From: Streptomyces sp. DG1A-41
GTDB lineage: Bacteria > Actinomycetota > Actinomycetes > Streptomycetales > Streptomycetaceae
Direction: 5' to 3'
DNA length: 64,000 nucleotides
Assembly: GCF_037055355.1 (NCBI RefSeq)
Contig: NZ_CP146350.1
Location: forward strand, 5,417,001 to 5,481,000
Position 1 is the first letter of the stretch. The number at the start of each line of letters is the position of its first letter. The position numbers and the translations under genes were made by a program. A model generated the notes under the pieces. It saw nothing but the letters and a program-made list of their open reading frames with translations, ran no database searches and was not told where the DNA came from. Shown here piece by piece: positions 1 through 8,773 of this stretch.

Positions 1-83
1 AGGCGGGGCAGGACCCGAGAAGCGTCCCGCCCCCGTCCCTCCTGGCACCCCCGCCGTCGACCCGCACGGCCCCGCTGCCCGGC

Positions 84-1160
84 ATGCCCTCGCCGGCCGC
101 GCCCGGCCGCTACGACGGCAGCGTCCACGAGCGGGGGAGACGGGGCGGCAGCAGGGACCCGCGGCGCCGCGCCGGAGGGGGCCGCCGGTTCCTGCGCGGC
201 GCGGCCGTGCTGTCGTCCGTCCTGCTGCTCGCCGGTGCCGGTACGTACGTCTGGGCCGACACCCGGCTCAACCAGCAGGTCGACCTCGGCACGCTCTCCG
301 GCCGGGTGCCGCGCGGCGAGGGCACCAACTACCTGGTCGTGGGCTCCGACAGCCGCGAGGGACTGTCGCAGCGGGACCGGAAGGAGCTGAACACCGGCTC
401 GGCCGAGGGACGCCGTACCGACTCGGTGATCCTGCTGCACACCGGGGCGAACGGCACGACGATGCTCAGCCTGCCGCGCGACTCCTGGGTGACCCTCCCG
501 CCCTACGTGGATCCCGGCACCGGCCGGAGCTACCGGGCCGCGCCGGACAAACTGAACGCGGCGTTCTCGCTGGGCGGCCCCGACCTGCTCGTGCGGACCG
601 TGGAACGCAACACCGGCGTGCACATCGACCACTACGCGGAGATCGGCTTCGCCGGCTTCGTGGGCGTGGTGGACGCGGTCGGTGGCGTGGACCTGTGCCT
701 GGACAAGCCCGTACGGGACGAGGATTCCGGCGCCGACCTGCCCGCCGGCTGCCAGACCCTCGACGGCGCCGAGGCGCTGGCCTTCGTACGGCAGCGCAAG
801 CAGGAGGCCGAGGGGGACCTGGGCCGTACCCGCAACCAGCAGAAGTTCCTCGCCGCCCTCGCCCGCAAGGCGGCCACCCCGTCCACCCTCGCCGACCCGT
901 CCAAGTCCTTCCCGACCCTGCGCGCCGGCCTCGACACGCTCATCGTGGACGAGAGCACGGAGCTGCCCGACCTCATGTCGCTGTTCGAGGCCATGCGGAA
1001 GGCCGCGTCGGGCGGGGGCAGTCAGCTCAACGTGCCCGTGGCCGACCCGGACCTGCGTACGTCCAAGGGCAGCGCGGTGAAGTGGGACGACCGGCGGGCC
1101 CGGGCCCTGTTCGCGGCGCTGCGGGAGGACCGGCCGCCGGGTGATCAGCCGGGCAGTTAG
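84..1160 (+). CDS. LytR-CpsA-Psr (LCP) family cell-wall polymer ligase
   Basis: LCP proteins are membrane-anchored phosphotransferases that attach lipid-linked anionic polymers to peptidoglycan outside the cell. A basic Arg-rich N-terminus precedes one membrane segment (about residues 39-57), then the LCP core: YLVVGSDSRE (83-92), RTDSVILLH (111-119), SLPRDSWV (129-136) and GRTRNQQKFL near residue 250. These are the conserved Asp/Arg patches that hold the polyprenyl phosphate. At 358 aa the protein is a normal single-domain member. The frame stays open back to base 3, so the true start could lie upstream of the window; the ATG chosen is the first in frame. Substrate cannot be inferred. Family call is firm, start is not. 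Confidence 0.88.
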   Translation: MPSPAAPGRYDGSVHERGRRGGSRDPRRRAGGGRRFLRGAAVLSSVLLLAGAGTYVWADTRLNQQVDLGTLSGRVPRGEGTNYLVVGSDSREGLSQRDRKELNTGSAEGRRTDSVILLHTGANGTTMLSLPRDSWVTLPPYVDPGTGRSYRAAPDKLNAAFSLGGPDLLVRTVERNTGVHIDHYAEIGFAGFVGVVDAVGGVDLCLDKPVRDEDSGADLPAGCQTLDGAEALAFVRQRKQEAEGDLGRTRNQQKFLAALARKAATPSTLADPSKSFPTLRAGLDTLIVDESTELPDLMSLFEAMRKAASGGGSQLNVPVADPDLRTSKGSAVKWDDRRARALFAALREDRPPGDQPGS

Positions 1161-1264
1161 GGGAACGGCATTCCGGGCTCACCTCCGACAGCACCCTCCT
1201 TTACAGCTTCAGGTTCGTCGCTGGGTGGACGAACGTCACCGGGAGTTGATGCCGGCCAAGGGAC

Positions 1265-1969
1265 TCACTTCGCCAGCTTGGCGTTCTGCGCCTTCACTAC
1301 GCTCGCGGGCATCTTGGCGTCGCTGGGCCGGGTGCTGTCGGCGATGGCGAAGCCGTTCGCCGAGAAGTAGACGGCGAGCGCGTCGCCGTTGCGGACGGCT
1401 TCGGTGTGCAGAGTGTGGGTGACACCCTGGAACGTCATCGTCGAGCGGAAGGCGACGGCGCCAGTCGCTGTGCCCTTCTCTGGGGTGACGGAGTCCCAGG
1501 CCGTGGTGTTCTTGCCGGCCTTCGCAGTGAACCCGTCGCCGCACTTCGGCACGGCCTTCGCCAACCCGGCCAGCGCCGACTCGGCCCCTGCCGTCGACTC
1601 GTACGAGGCGAGAGTGATGTACGTCGTCTCTTTGCCGTAGCCCGTCCCGGCGCTGCGCGTGAGGTCGGTCTGCGGTTCACCGAGCGGGAGTTGGTTCATC
1701 GCGTAGGCCAGCGGGGCGCAGCCGGGCTTGTCGACCGTGACCTCGTCCCGGGACTTGGCGAAGGCGTACTCGGCTTCTGGCTTGGACACGTTGTAGCCGG
1801 GCAGGTCGGCCTTGTTCACCATGGCCTTCGCCAGTCGTTGCGCCGGAGTGACCTGCTTGGCCTTCGGCGTCGACGGCGAACTGGCGGGTGTTTTCTCGCT
1901 GCCCGAGCAGGCGGTCAGTGCGGAGGCAAGGGCCAGGACGGAGACGGCGGCCAGGGTGGCGCGCTTCAT
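1265..1969 (-). CDS. Putative lipoprotein with extracellular sensor-like domain
   Basis: A 234-residue secreted lipoprotein. The start is set by GAGGAG four bases upstream of the ATG; the frame is open further upstream but those residues look non-coding. The signal peptide ends in a lipobox (ALTAC, Cys about residue 21), followed by a Ser/Pro/Lys linker. The globular part carries two further Cys (PGCAPLA and PKCGDGF) probably forming a disulphide, and alternating short strands. The pattern resembles the extracellular sensor domains of PknH-like proteins, but that likeness is only an impression. It is divergent from the next gene, sharing a 253-base upstream region. Function unknown. Confidence 0.75.
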   Translation of the reverse strand: MKRATLAAVSVLALASALTACSGSEKTPASSPSTPKAKQVTPAQRLAKAMVNKADLPGYNVSKPEAEYAFAKSRDEVTVDKPGCAPLAYAMNQLPLGEPQTDLTRSAGTGYGKETTYITLASYESTAGAESALAGLAKAVPKCGDGFTAKAGKNTTAWDSVTPEKGTATGAVAFRSTMTFQGVTHTLHTEAVRNGDALAVYFSANGFAIADSTRPSDAKMPASVVKAQNAKLAK

Positions 1970-2222
1970 GGGGGCTCCTCGGTCGCTGATTCGAGCGAAG
2001 ATCATGGCATGGCTGGTCGGTGGGTTCGTGAGCAAGTTGTGCGGCCGTGATGGCAAATGTGTGACGACGTTCTCCGAATGACTCAGGCTCAGGCCATGGC
2101 CCCTTTGTGACGCAGCAGGCGGCTCAGTCGACGTGATAAAAAGATCGCCGACCAGGGAGAGTTTCGACCGCAGATACCGGTCCGACTCCCACCAGGAAGT
2201 AGAAGCGGGGAAAGAGCACAGC

Positions 2223-2639
2223 GTGTACCTGAAGACGTCCCTTGTCCGCCTGGGTGCTACGGCCGTGACGGCCCTGGCCCTCACCTTCGCCGGCATCGGA
2301 ACGGCCACCGCGGCCGCCAAGCCCAACACGATCGACTACTTCTCCTCGGGCGGCAAGAAACGCGCCATGGTGATTTTCCAGCCGCGCGATTCCTCGAAGG
2401 AAGCCGAGCGCGTGACCGTCGACGACCTGAGCAAGGACGGCCACTACATCTGGACCGAGATCTACGACGTCACGGCCCAGAAGAAAGAGGGCGAGTGCCA
2501 GACCAGTTCCTACAAGAACTGCGTTTTCCAGATCCCGGAGGGCCACAAGGTCCGGATCAACGTTTACCGGATGAACTCGAAGAACGTTGAGTTCATGGAT
2601 GAAGTCAAAACCAAGAGCGGCAAGTTGCCGACGGCGTAG
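2223..2639 (+). CDS. Small secreted protein, unknown function
   Basis: GTG start preceded by GGGGAAAG; translation would give 138 aa. A typical Sec signal peptide (KTSLVRLGATAVTALALTF then TATAA) suggests a mature protein of about 108 residues beginning near AKPNTIDY. The mature part has only two Cys, eight residues apart (ECQTSSYKNC), likely a disulphide loop, and a strand-rich appearance. The frame continues upstream to an earlier start, but that adds 30 charged residues ahead of the signal peptide and is unlikely. It is monocistronic and divergent from the neighbouring lipoprotein gene. I do not recognise the family. Confidence 0.7.
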   Translation: MYLKTSLVRLGATAVTALALTFAGIGTATAAAKPNTIDYFSSGGKKRAMVIFQPRDSSKEAERVTVDDLSKDGHYIWTEIYDVTAQKKEGECQTSSYKNCVFQIPEGHKVRINVYRMNSKNVEFMDEVKTKSGKLPTA

Positions 2640-2672
2640 CTCCCGCCGGGCCACGCCGGACATTCACGGGAG
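2640..2672 (+). terminator. Possible hairpin terminator after the small secreted protein
   Basis: The six-base arms CTCCCG and CGGGAG enclose an inner CCGG/CCGG pairing just after the stop codon. There is no T-tract, as is usual in Streptomyces. Weak evidence. Confidence 0.3.
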
Positions 2673-3116
2673 TCCGTGTCGTTGGGCCCCGTACCGACTG
2701 GCCCAGGCCGTTGCGCCGCGGCCCTGTCGGAGGGTGAGCTCGCGGCGCACACCTGCTGCGTGAGTGAACCGTGCAGGCCTCATGGGCGGTGCGTGATGAA
2801 GGCCTTGAGATGGGCAGGGTGTCGTAGCCGCACCGATTCGCTGCCGCACACCGCATCGGCAGCGAATTGGCCGCCTCGATCCGGCGTCCAACTGGGTGGA
2901 CCGCGCACTCAGTTGCGGATGGATAACAGTGTTTCTGGTGCTGTTCATGAGGTCAGGCACGCCTTGAGGGGCTTATGTGTGGCTGATACGGTGCCATGGC
3001 TTGACACTCACTTCGGCGCTGGCCAATTGGCTGGCTCAGGCGCCGCTTCAGCGGACCGAGAAGTGTGAAGTGTCCTATTTGGTAGATAACTTCTTGGGTG
3101 TACGGGGAGCGGTTGC
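2673..3116. other. Intergenic region upstream of the Tad operon
   Basis: About 440 bases without a convincing gene. An open frame runs through most of it on the + strand, but its composition is not that of a Streptomyces gene (local AT is higher and third-position GC is lost). It holds a perfect TTGACA at 3001-3006 with a poor -10 candidate (CAATTG, 17 bases on), and a GGGGAG ribosome site at 3104-3109 for the first pilus gene. The operon promoter is probably here but I cannot place it precisely. Confidence 0.4.
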
Positions 3117-3851
3117 GTGAAGATCCAAGAGCGTACGGGGGCGGGCGCGGGTCGTTCCGCCGCTCCGGCTCAGCCGTCGGTCGGTGACCGGCTTCCCACA
3201 CCACCTCGCGAGCGCAAACCGGCACTGGCCGCGCTCGCGGTGCTGCTCATCCTGGTGGGGGCGCTGGGGGCGACGATGCTCGTGCTCCAGGTCGGCGACC
3301 GGGTCGAGGTCGTCAAGGTGACGCGGGAGATCCAGCAGGGCGAGTCCGTCACCAACAGCGACGTGACCTCCGTGCTCGTGGCAGCCGACGAGAGCATCAA
3401 CTACGTCAAGTGGGACCAGCTGAGCACCCTCAAGACCCTCAAGGCGCGGACGACGATCTACAAGGACACCGTCGTCATGGGCCAGATGTTCGGCGGAAAG
3501 GGCGGCATCGCCGCCGGCGAGTCCACCGTCGGACTGTCGCTCAAGGCGGGGCAGTACCCGACCGGGCTCCAGCCGGGCGACACGGTCGCCGCTTACCGCG
3601 TCACCTCCGGGGCCGGTTCCAGCTCCGGCAACAGCGGTTCCTCCTCGTCGGCCACCAGCAACTCCGTCATCGTCGACAGCGCCCGCGTCACCTATGTACC
3701 GAGCAGCAAGGACAGCGGCGACGAACTCGTCAGCAGCACCAACCTGGCGGTCACCCTGACCGTCGACAGCGACAAGGCCGCCGACCTGGCCCAGGCCGCC
3801 TCCAACGGCGAGGTCGCTCTCGTTCTCGTCTCCGGTAACTCCGGCAACTAG
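3117..3851 (+). CDS. cpaB: CpaB/RcpC-like Flp pilus assembly protein (SAF domain)
   Basis: GTG start with GGGGAG upstream; 244 aa. A Pro/Arg-rich cytoplasmic tail is followed by one membrane helix (about residues 40-61, LAALAVLLILVGALGATML) and an extracytoplasmic SAF-like fold (VEVVKVTREIQQGESVTNSD), the region in CpaB/RcpC proteins thought to contact peptidoglycan. A Ser/Gly-rich loop (about 165-183) interrupts the second half. It is the first gene of the Tad cluster and lies 17 bases before the ATPase gene. RcpC homologues are pilus-assembly accessory proteins; the role here follows from family and position. Confidence 0.78.
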   Translation: MKIQERTGAGAGRSAAPAQPSVGDRLPTPPRERKPALAALAVLLILVGALGATMLVLQVGDRVEVVKVTREIQQGESVTNSDVTSVLVAADESINYVKWDQLSTLKTLKARTTIYKDTVVMGQMFGGKGGIAAGESTVGLSLKAGQYPTGLQPGDTVAAYRVTSGAGSSSGNSGSSSSATSNSVIVDSARVTYVPSSKDSGDELVSSTNLAVTLTVDSDKAADLAQAASNGEVALVLVSGNSGN

Positions 3852-3868
3852 AAGGCGGCACCCACCCC

Positions 3869-4762
3869 ATGGCGCTCATCGCTCTCGCCGCCGACAAGGG
3901 TTCCCCCGGCGTCACCACCGCGGCCGTCGCCCTCGCGGCGGTCTGGCCGCGGCGCGTCCTGCTCGCCGAGACGGACCCGGCGGGCGGTGACCTCGTCTAC
4001 CGCAGTGCCGCCGCGCACGGCGGACCGCTCAACCCCAACACCGGCATGCTGTCCATCGCCGCGACCGCGCGCCGCGGCCTCGTGCCGGACCAGCTCTGGG
4101 ACCACGTACAGCCGTTGAGCGGGGGACTGGAGGTGCTCGTCGGGCTCGGTATCGCCGAGCAGGCCGCCGGGCTCGCGGGGCTGTGGCCCACCCTCGGGCA
4201 CGCCTTCGCCTCCCTCGCCGACTCCCCGAACGCCGCCGCCGACGTCATCGCCGACTGCGGACGCATCAGCGGGGACACCCCCGCCGTCGAGCTGTTCCCG
4301 CACGCCTCGCTCGTGCTGCTGCTCTCCCGCACCGAGCCGGAGGCGATCGCACGGGTGCGTGACCGCGCCGCCGCGCTGGCCGGCAAGCTGCACGGCGGCC
4401 CGCGCGGTGCCGCGAGCCTCGCCAACCCGGTGATCGGCGTCGTCCTGATCGCCGACACGGGCAACGCCGGCAAGCTCGCCTCGCAGGTCAACGACATGCT
4501 CGTGCACGCCCAGACCGGCGCCCGGGTGGTCGGCACCATCGCCGACGACCCGGCCGGTGCCGACCAGCTGGCCGGCCGTAAGCGCGGCCGTCTCGACAAG
4601 TCGCTGCTGATCCGCTCGGCCCGCAAGGTCGCCGCCGACCTCTACCAGCAGTACGGCGCCGCCTGGGCCGCCTCCGCCCAGGCCCACCAGGTCCAGCAGG
4701 CCCACCACGTCCAGCACCACCACCCGGGCCAGATGCAGGGCCACGCGGGGGCCGGCACATGA
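3869..4762 (+). CDS. ParA/MinD-like ATPase of the Tad locus (TadZ/CpaE-like), degenerate P-loop
   Basis: 297 aa with a ParA-type fold: deviant Walker A region at residues 9-17 (DKGSPGVTT), switch-like ETDPAGGDL at about 34-42, and VVLIADTGNAGK further on. In canonical ParA proteins the loop reads KGGxGK[ST]T; here the first Lys is kept but the P-loop Lys is Val. TadZ/CpaE proteins localise the pilus machine at the cell pole and several have lost ATPase residues, so this may be a non-hydrolysing scaffold. The C-terminus is a Gln/His-rich tail. It overlaps the next gene by ATGA, implying translational coupling with the TadA motor. Confidence 0.72.
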   Translation: MALIALAADKGSPGVTTAAVALAAVWPRRVLLAETDPAGGDLVYRSAAAHGGPLNPNTGMLSIAATARRGLVPDQLWDHVQPLSGGLEVLVGLGIAEQAAGLAGLWPTLGHAFASLADSPNAAADVIADCGRISGDTPAVELFPHASLVLLLSRTEPEAIARVRDRAAALAGKLHGGPRGAASLANPVIGVVLIADTGNAGKLASQVNDMLVHAQTGARVVGTIADDPAGADQLAGRKRGRLDKSLLIRSARKVAADLYQQYGAAWAASAQAHQVQQAHHVQHHHPGQMQGHAGAGT

Positions 4763-6066
4763 CCGCTGTCGACCACCAGTTGGTCAAGCGGTTCCGACAG
4801 GAAGCCGGCGACCGTATCGCCGAGCAGCGCCGACAGGACCAGATCAACAACGTCACTCCGATGTCCACGGAGGACGAACGGCAGTACGCGCGTGCGGTCA
4901 TAGCCCAGATCCTGGAGGAGTACGCCCGCGCCGAGATCAACGCGGGCCGTACGCCGCTGGACGCCGAGACCGAGGAGCAGTACGCGGCCGCCGTGCACGC
5001 GGCGCTGTTCGGCGTCGGCCGGCTCCAGCCGCTGCTGGACAACCCCGAGGTCGAGAACATCGACATCAACGGGTGCGACCAGGTGTTCGTCGGCTACGCC
5101 GACGGGCGTGAGGTGAAGGGCGACCCCGTCGCCGAGAGCGACGAGGAACTCATCGAGCTCATCCAGGTCCTCGGTGCCTACTCGGGTCTGTCCTCCCGCC
5201 CCTTCGACTCCGCCAACCCCCAGCTCGACCTGCGGCTCCCCGACGGTTCGCGTCTGTCGGCCGTCATGGACGTCGCCCGGCGTCCCGCACTGTCCATCCG
5301 CCGCGCGCGCATGGGCAAGGTGTTCATCTCGGACCTCGTCGGCAACGGCACGCTGACCCCCGAGGTCGCCCACTTCCTGGCGTGCGCGGTCCGCGCCCGC
5401 AAGAACATCATGATCGCCGGCGCCACCAACGCCGGTAAGACGACGCTCCTGCGCGCCCTCGCCAACGAGATCCCGCCGCACGAGCGCCTCATCACCGTCG
5501 AGCGGGCCCTGGAGCTCGGGCTCGACACCTTCCCCGACCTGCACCCCAACGTCGTGGCCTTCGAGGAGCGCCTGCCCAACTCCGAGGGCCAGGGCGCCAT
5601 CTCCATGGCGGAACTGGTGCGCCGCTCGCTCCGCATGAACCCCTCCCGCGTCATCGTCGGTGAGGTCCTCGGCGACGAGATCGTCACCATGCTCAACGCG
5701 ATGTCGCAGGGCAACGACGGCTCGCTGTCCACGATCCACGCCAACAGCTCCAGCGAGGTCTTCAACCGCATTTCCACCTACGCGTTGCAGGCCTCCGAGC
5801 GGCTGCCCATCGAGGCCAGCCAGCTGCTGATCGCGGGCGCGGTGAACTTCGTCGTCTTCATCCAGCGGCGCAACAACTTCGGCGACGGCGGCCGCCTCCA
5901 GCGTATGGTCACCTCCGTCCGCGAGGTCAACGGCGTCGACGGACGCGTCCTGTCCAGCGAAGTGTTCGCGGAGGCCCCCGACGGCCGGGTCGTGCCGCAT
6001 GCCCCCCTAGCCTGCCTGGAGGAACTGATGGCACACGGCTACCGGCCGTCCGGGACCTGGGGGTGA
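4759..6066 (+). CDS. tadA: TadA/CpaF-type secretion ATPase
   Basis: The hexameric motor ATPase of Tad pilus assembly, 435 aa. Walker A is GATNAGKTT (residues 221-229), Walker B-like RVIVGEVLGDE (297-307), and the histidine-box region reads GNDGSLSTIHA (about 318-328), all intact. The N-terminal helical part (ALFGVGRLQPLLDNPEVENI) is the usual CpaF N-domain. It couples ATP hydrolysis to pilin insertion through the membrane proteins encoded immediately downstream. Start overlaps the preceding stop (ATGA). Confidence 0.93.
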   Translation: MTAVDHQLVKRFRQEAGDRIAEQRRQDQINNVTPMSTEDERQYARAVIAQILEEYARAEINAGRTPLDAETEEQYAAAVHAALFGVGRLQPLLDNPEVENIDINGCDQVFVGYADGREVKGDPVAESDEELIELIQVLGAYSGLSSRPFDSANPQLDLRLPDGSRLSAVMDVARRPALSIRRARMGKVFISDLVGNGTLTPEVAHFLACAVRARKNIMIAGATNAGKTTLLRALANEIPPHERLITVERALELGLDTFPDLHPNVVAFEERLPNSEGQGAISMAELVRRSLRMNPSRVIVGEVLGDEIVTMLNAMSQGNDGSLSTIHANSSSEVFNRISTYALQASERLPIEASQLLIAGAVNFVVFIQRRNNFGDGGRLQRMVTSVREVNGVDGRVLSSEVFAEAPDGRVVPHAPLACLEELMAHGYRPSGTWG

Positions 6067-6073
6067 GCCGGGG

Positions 6074-7054
6074 ATGACCACGACTCTCGCAGCACTCGGC
6101 TCGCTCGGCTCCATGGGCGGCCTGTTCTCCACCACCGTCCTGTACTCGATAGGAAGCGGAGTCGCCGTCGGCGGCGGCCTCGCCCTCCTCCTCGTCGCCG
6201 TACGCGGACTGCCCGCCAAGCCCGACCACGAGAAGCAGAAGGCCGCGGAGCGGGCGAGCGAACTGATCCGCTTCGCCGGCCAGCGCGGCTCGCTCGCCGC
6301 CATCGTCGGCCTGGTCGTCCTCGTCCTCACCCGCTGGGCCGTCGCCGGCATCGCGGCCGGCGTCCTCGTCTTCTTCTGGGACCGCCTGTTCGGCGGCGCC
6401 GGCGAGGAACGGGCGGCCATGCGGCGCGTGGAGGCCCTGGCCTCCTGGACCGAGTCCCTGCGCGACACCATCGCCGGCGCGGTGGGCCTGGAGCAGGCCA
6501 TCCCGGCCTCCGCCCGCGCCGCCGCCCCGGTCCTGCGCCCGCACCTCGACGCCCTCGTCGACCGCCTGCGCGCCCGCACCCCGCTGCCCGAGGCGCTCCA
6601 GCACCTCGCCGACGAGATCGACGACGCCTCCGCCGACATCATCGTCGCGGCCCTGATCCTCAACGCCCGCCTGCGCGGACCCGGTCTGCGCCAGGTGCTG
6701 GGCGCGCTGGCGAAGTCGGCGCGCGAGGAAGTGGACATGCGGCAGCGGGTGATGGCGCAGCGGGCGTCCACCCGGCGATCGGTGCAGATCGTGGTCGCCG
6801 TCTCGGTGGCCTTCGTCCTCGGCCTGTCGATCTTCAACCGTGAGTTCGTCGAACCGTACGGTTCCCCGCTCGGCCAGGTCGTGCTCGCCGGGGTCTGCGC
6901 CCTGTTCGCACTGGGCTTCTGGTGGCTGCGCAAGCTGTCGGCCATCGAGACCCCCGAGCGCTTCCTCGTCCGGGACGAGTCGTCGATCCGGTTCGTCCGG
7001 CCCCGCACGCCCGCGCAGCAGTCGCTCCAGCCGGAAGAGGGGGTACGACGGTGA
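6074..7054 (+). CDS. tadB: TadB, type II secretion F-domain inner-membrane protein
   Basis: One of the paired platform proteins of Tad pili, 326 aa. Hydrophobic segments near the N-terminus (about 22-44 and 76-104) are followed by a cytoplasmic four-helix T2SF domain (AALASWTESLRDTIAGA-type region through LRGPGLRQVLGALAKSAREE) and two closing membrane helices (about 233-250, 266-285). It lies eight bases after the motor gene and overlaps tadC by GTGA, so the three are co-translated. The platform transmits motor motion to pilin. Confidence 0.88.
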   Translation: MTTTLAALGSLGSMGGLFSTTVLYSIGSGVAVGGGLALLLVAVRGLPAKPDHEKQKAAERASELIRFAGQRGSLAAIVGLVVLVLTRWAVAGIAAGVLVFFWDRLFGGAGEERAAMRRVEALASWTESLRDTIAGAVGLEQAIPASARAAAPVLRPHLDALVDRLRARTPLPEALQHLADEIDDASADIIVAALILNARLRGPGLRQVLGALAKSAREEVDMRQRVMAQRASTRRSVQIVVAVSVAFVLGLSIFNREFVEPYGSPLGQVVLAGVCALFALGFWWLRKLSAIETPERFLVRDESSIRFVRPRTPAQQSLQPEEGVRR

Positions 7055-7974
7055 ACGACCTGACGATGCCGATAGCGGTCGGCGCGGTCTTCGGCCTGGG
7101 CCTCTACGTCCTCGTACGTGCCCTGATGCCGTCCAAGCGCAGCCCGATCTCACAGGTCGCGCGGATCGACGCGATGCGGGCACGCGGCTCGGCCTACGAG
7201 TCCGCGCGGACGCAGGCGGACACCAGCCGGTTCGGATCGTTGCGGGCCGAAGTCGGGCACCGGGTCGCCGAGTTCTACCTCCAGCAGGGCTGGGAACAGC
7301 GCTCGCTGCGCGCGGACCTGGCTGTCCTGGACCGCAGCTGGGAGAAGTTCCTCGCGACGAAGGTGCTGCTGGGGGTGGCGGGCCTGTTCTTCGGCCCTTG
7401 CCTCTTCGCGATCGTCTGGCAGCTGGGCTTCGGCAGCAGCCCGATCATCCCGGTGTGGCTGGCGCTGCTGTTCGCGGCGGTCTTCTTCTTCCTGCCCGAC
7501 CTGGAGATCCGGCGGGACGCGGCCAAGAAGCGGCGCGACCTGCGGCGGGTGATCGGCGCCTACCTCGACCTGGTGTCGATGAGCCTGGCCGGCGGACGCG
7601 GTCTGCCCGAGGCGCTGATGGCGGCGGCCGAGATCTCCGACGGCTGGGCCAACCAGCGCATCCGCAACGCCCTCTCCGACGCCCGCATCACCGGCGTCAG
7701 CCAGTGGCAGGCGCTCGGCCAGCTCGGCGAGGAGCTGGGCGTCGAGGAGCTGAAGGACCTCTCCGCCTCCCTGGCCCTGGTCGCGGACGACGGTGCCAAG
7801 GTGCGCGAGTCCCTCGCGTCCCGGGCAGAGACCATGCGGCACCGCGAGCTCGCCGAGATCGAGGGCAGCGCGGGCGAGAAGTCCCAGTCGATGCTCGTCG
7901 CCCAGCTGCTGCTGTGCGCCGGGTTCCTGGTGTTCCTGATCTACCCAGCGGCGATGAGGGTGTTCCAGGTGTGA
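7051..7974 (+). CDS. tadC: TadC, type II secretion F-domain inner-membrane protein
   Basis: Second platform protein, 307 aa from a GTG that overlaps the tadB stop. An N-terminal membrane helix (about 8-24) precedes the conserved stretch SRFGSLRAEVGHRVAEFY, paired membrane helices (about 106-150), the T2SF helical domain (YLDLVSMSLAGGRGLPEAL onward) and a C-terminal helix ending at AMRVFQV. A longer reading from an upstream ATG is open but runs back through tadB and is not credible. TadB and TadC together form the inner-membrane assembly base. Confidence 0.87.
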   Translation: MNDLTMPIAVGAVFGLGLYVLVRALMPSKRSPISQVARIDAMRARGSAYESARTQADTSRFGSLRAEVGHRVAEFYLQQGWEQRSLRADLAVLDRSWEKFLATKVLLGVAGLFFGPCLFAIVWQLGFGSSPIIPVWLALLFAAVFFFLPDLEIRRDAAKKRRDLRRVIGAYLDLVSMSLAGGRGLPEALMAAAEISDGWANQRIRNALSDARITGVSQWQALGQLGEELGVEELKDLSASLALVADDGAKVRESLASRAETMRHRELAEIEGSAGEKSQSMLVAQLLLCAGFLVFLIYPAAMRVFQV

Positions 7975-8030
7975 AAGCTGCTTGCCCATCCGACTGCCCA
8001 CAGAATCAGCTGAGTTGAGAGGACAACCCC

Positions 8031-8282
8031 ATGAACGGACGCAACTTCCACACGGGCATCCCGGCGGTGGACTTCCTGGTCGTCTTCCTCCAGGGCCGTG
8101 TGGAGCGTGCCCGGTCCGGCGAACTGGACCGCGGTGCCTCCGCGGTCGAGTGGGTCATCATCTCCGCCGTCGTGGTGGCGATCGTCGGCGTCGTCGCCGC
8201 GATCATCAACCGCGCGCTGGAGGGTGGCGCCGAGAAGGTCGAGAACTGCATCAACGGCGCCAACCAGAGCGGCACCTGCTGA
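8031..8282 (+). CDS. flp: Flp-type major pilin precursor
   Basis: 83 aa. A 35-residue leader ends in Gly, then ASAVEWVIISAVVV: cleavage after Gly35 puts Glu at +5, the type IV prepilin rule, but the next residue is Trp where Flp pilins usually have Tyr. The hydrophobic helix (about 37-62) is followed by a short polar tail with two Cys (ENCINGANQSGTC) that may form a loop on the pilus surface. The leader is unusually long and itself has a hydrophobic run (VDFLVVFLQ). Position after tadC and before the TadE-type genes, and presence of a peptidase gene further on, support the call. Confidence 0.82.
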   Translation: MNGRNFHTGIPAVDFLVVFLQGRVERARSGELDRGASAVEWVIISAVVVAIVGVVAAIINRALEGGAEKVENCINGANQSGTC

Positions 8283-8317
8283 GCGTCGTACGGACAACGG
8301 GGTTGACGGGGTTGCGC

Positions 8318-8773
8318 GTGAACGTGGGCAGATGGGTGCGCCGCAGGGCGGAGGCCGTACGGAAGTCGGCGGCCACCCGCGGCGACTCCGGCATGACCGC
8401 GATCGAGTTCGTGCTGCTGACCCCGGTCCTCTTCTTCATGATCTTCGCCACGGTGCAGTTCGCGCTGTACTTCTTCGCCGACCACGTGGCCCAGGCGGCG
8501 GCCCAGGCAGGGGCCCGCAAGGCCCGCGCCACGGCCGACGAACAGCCGGGCGCCTGGCGGGGCGAGGCGCGGGACGTGGTGGACAGCTACATCAGTCAGC
8601 TGGGCCCCAAGCTGGTGCTGTCACCCGACGTGGAGCTGCTCCAGCCGGAGCAGAACACGGTGGGTGTGGAGATCACGGCACGGGTCCCGACGGTGTTCCC
8701 CGGGCTCGATATGACCGTGCACGCTCAGTCGGTGGGACCGGTGGAGCGGTTCGTGCGGGATGAGGGGAACTAG
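8318..8773 (+). CDS. TadE-like minor pilin (first copy)
   Basis: 151 aa from a GTG; the frame is open further upstream through the pilin gene, which is not credible. The leader ends GDSG, then MTAIEFVLLTPVLFF, so a prepilin peptidase cut after Gly25 gives Glu at +5: a pseudopilin. Hydrophobic helix about 27-47, then an extracytoplasmic domain with alternating strands. TadE-like pseudopilins are processed by the same peptidase as Flp and are needed for pilus assembly. The next gene begins on the base after its stop. Confidence 0.8.
   Translation: MNVGRWVRRRAEAVRKSAATRGDSGMTAIEFVLLTPVLFFMIFATVQFALYFFADHVAQAAAQAGARKARATADEQPGAWRGEARDVVDSYISQLGPKLVLSPDVELLQPEQNTVGVEITARVPTVFPGLDMTVHAQSVGPVERFVRDEGN

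Noticed and set aside
2676..3068. Open frame of 130 codons upstream of the pilus operon
   Set aside because: Codon third-position GC is low, there is no ribosome site and no recognisable domain. Treated as intergenic.
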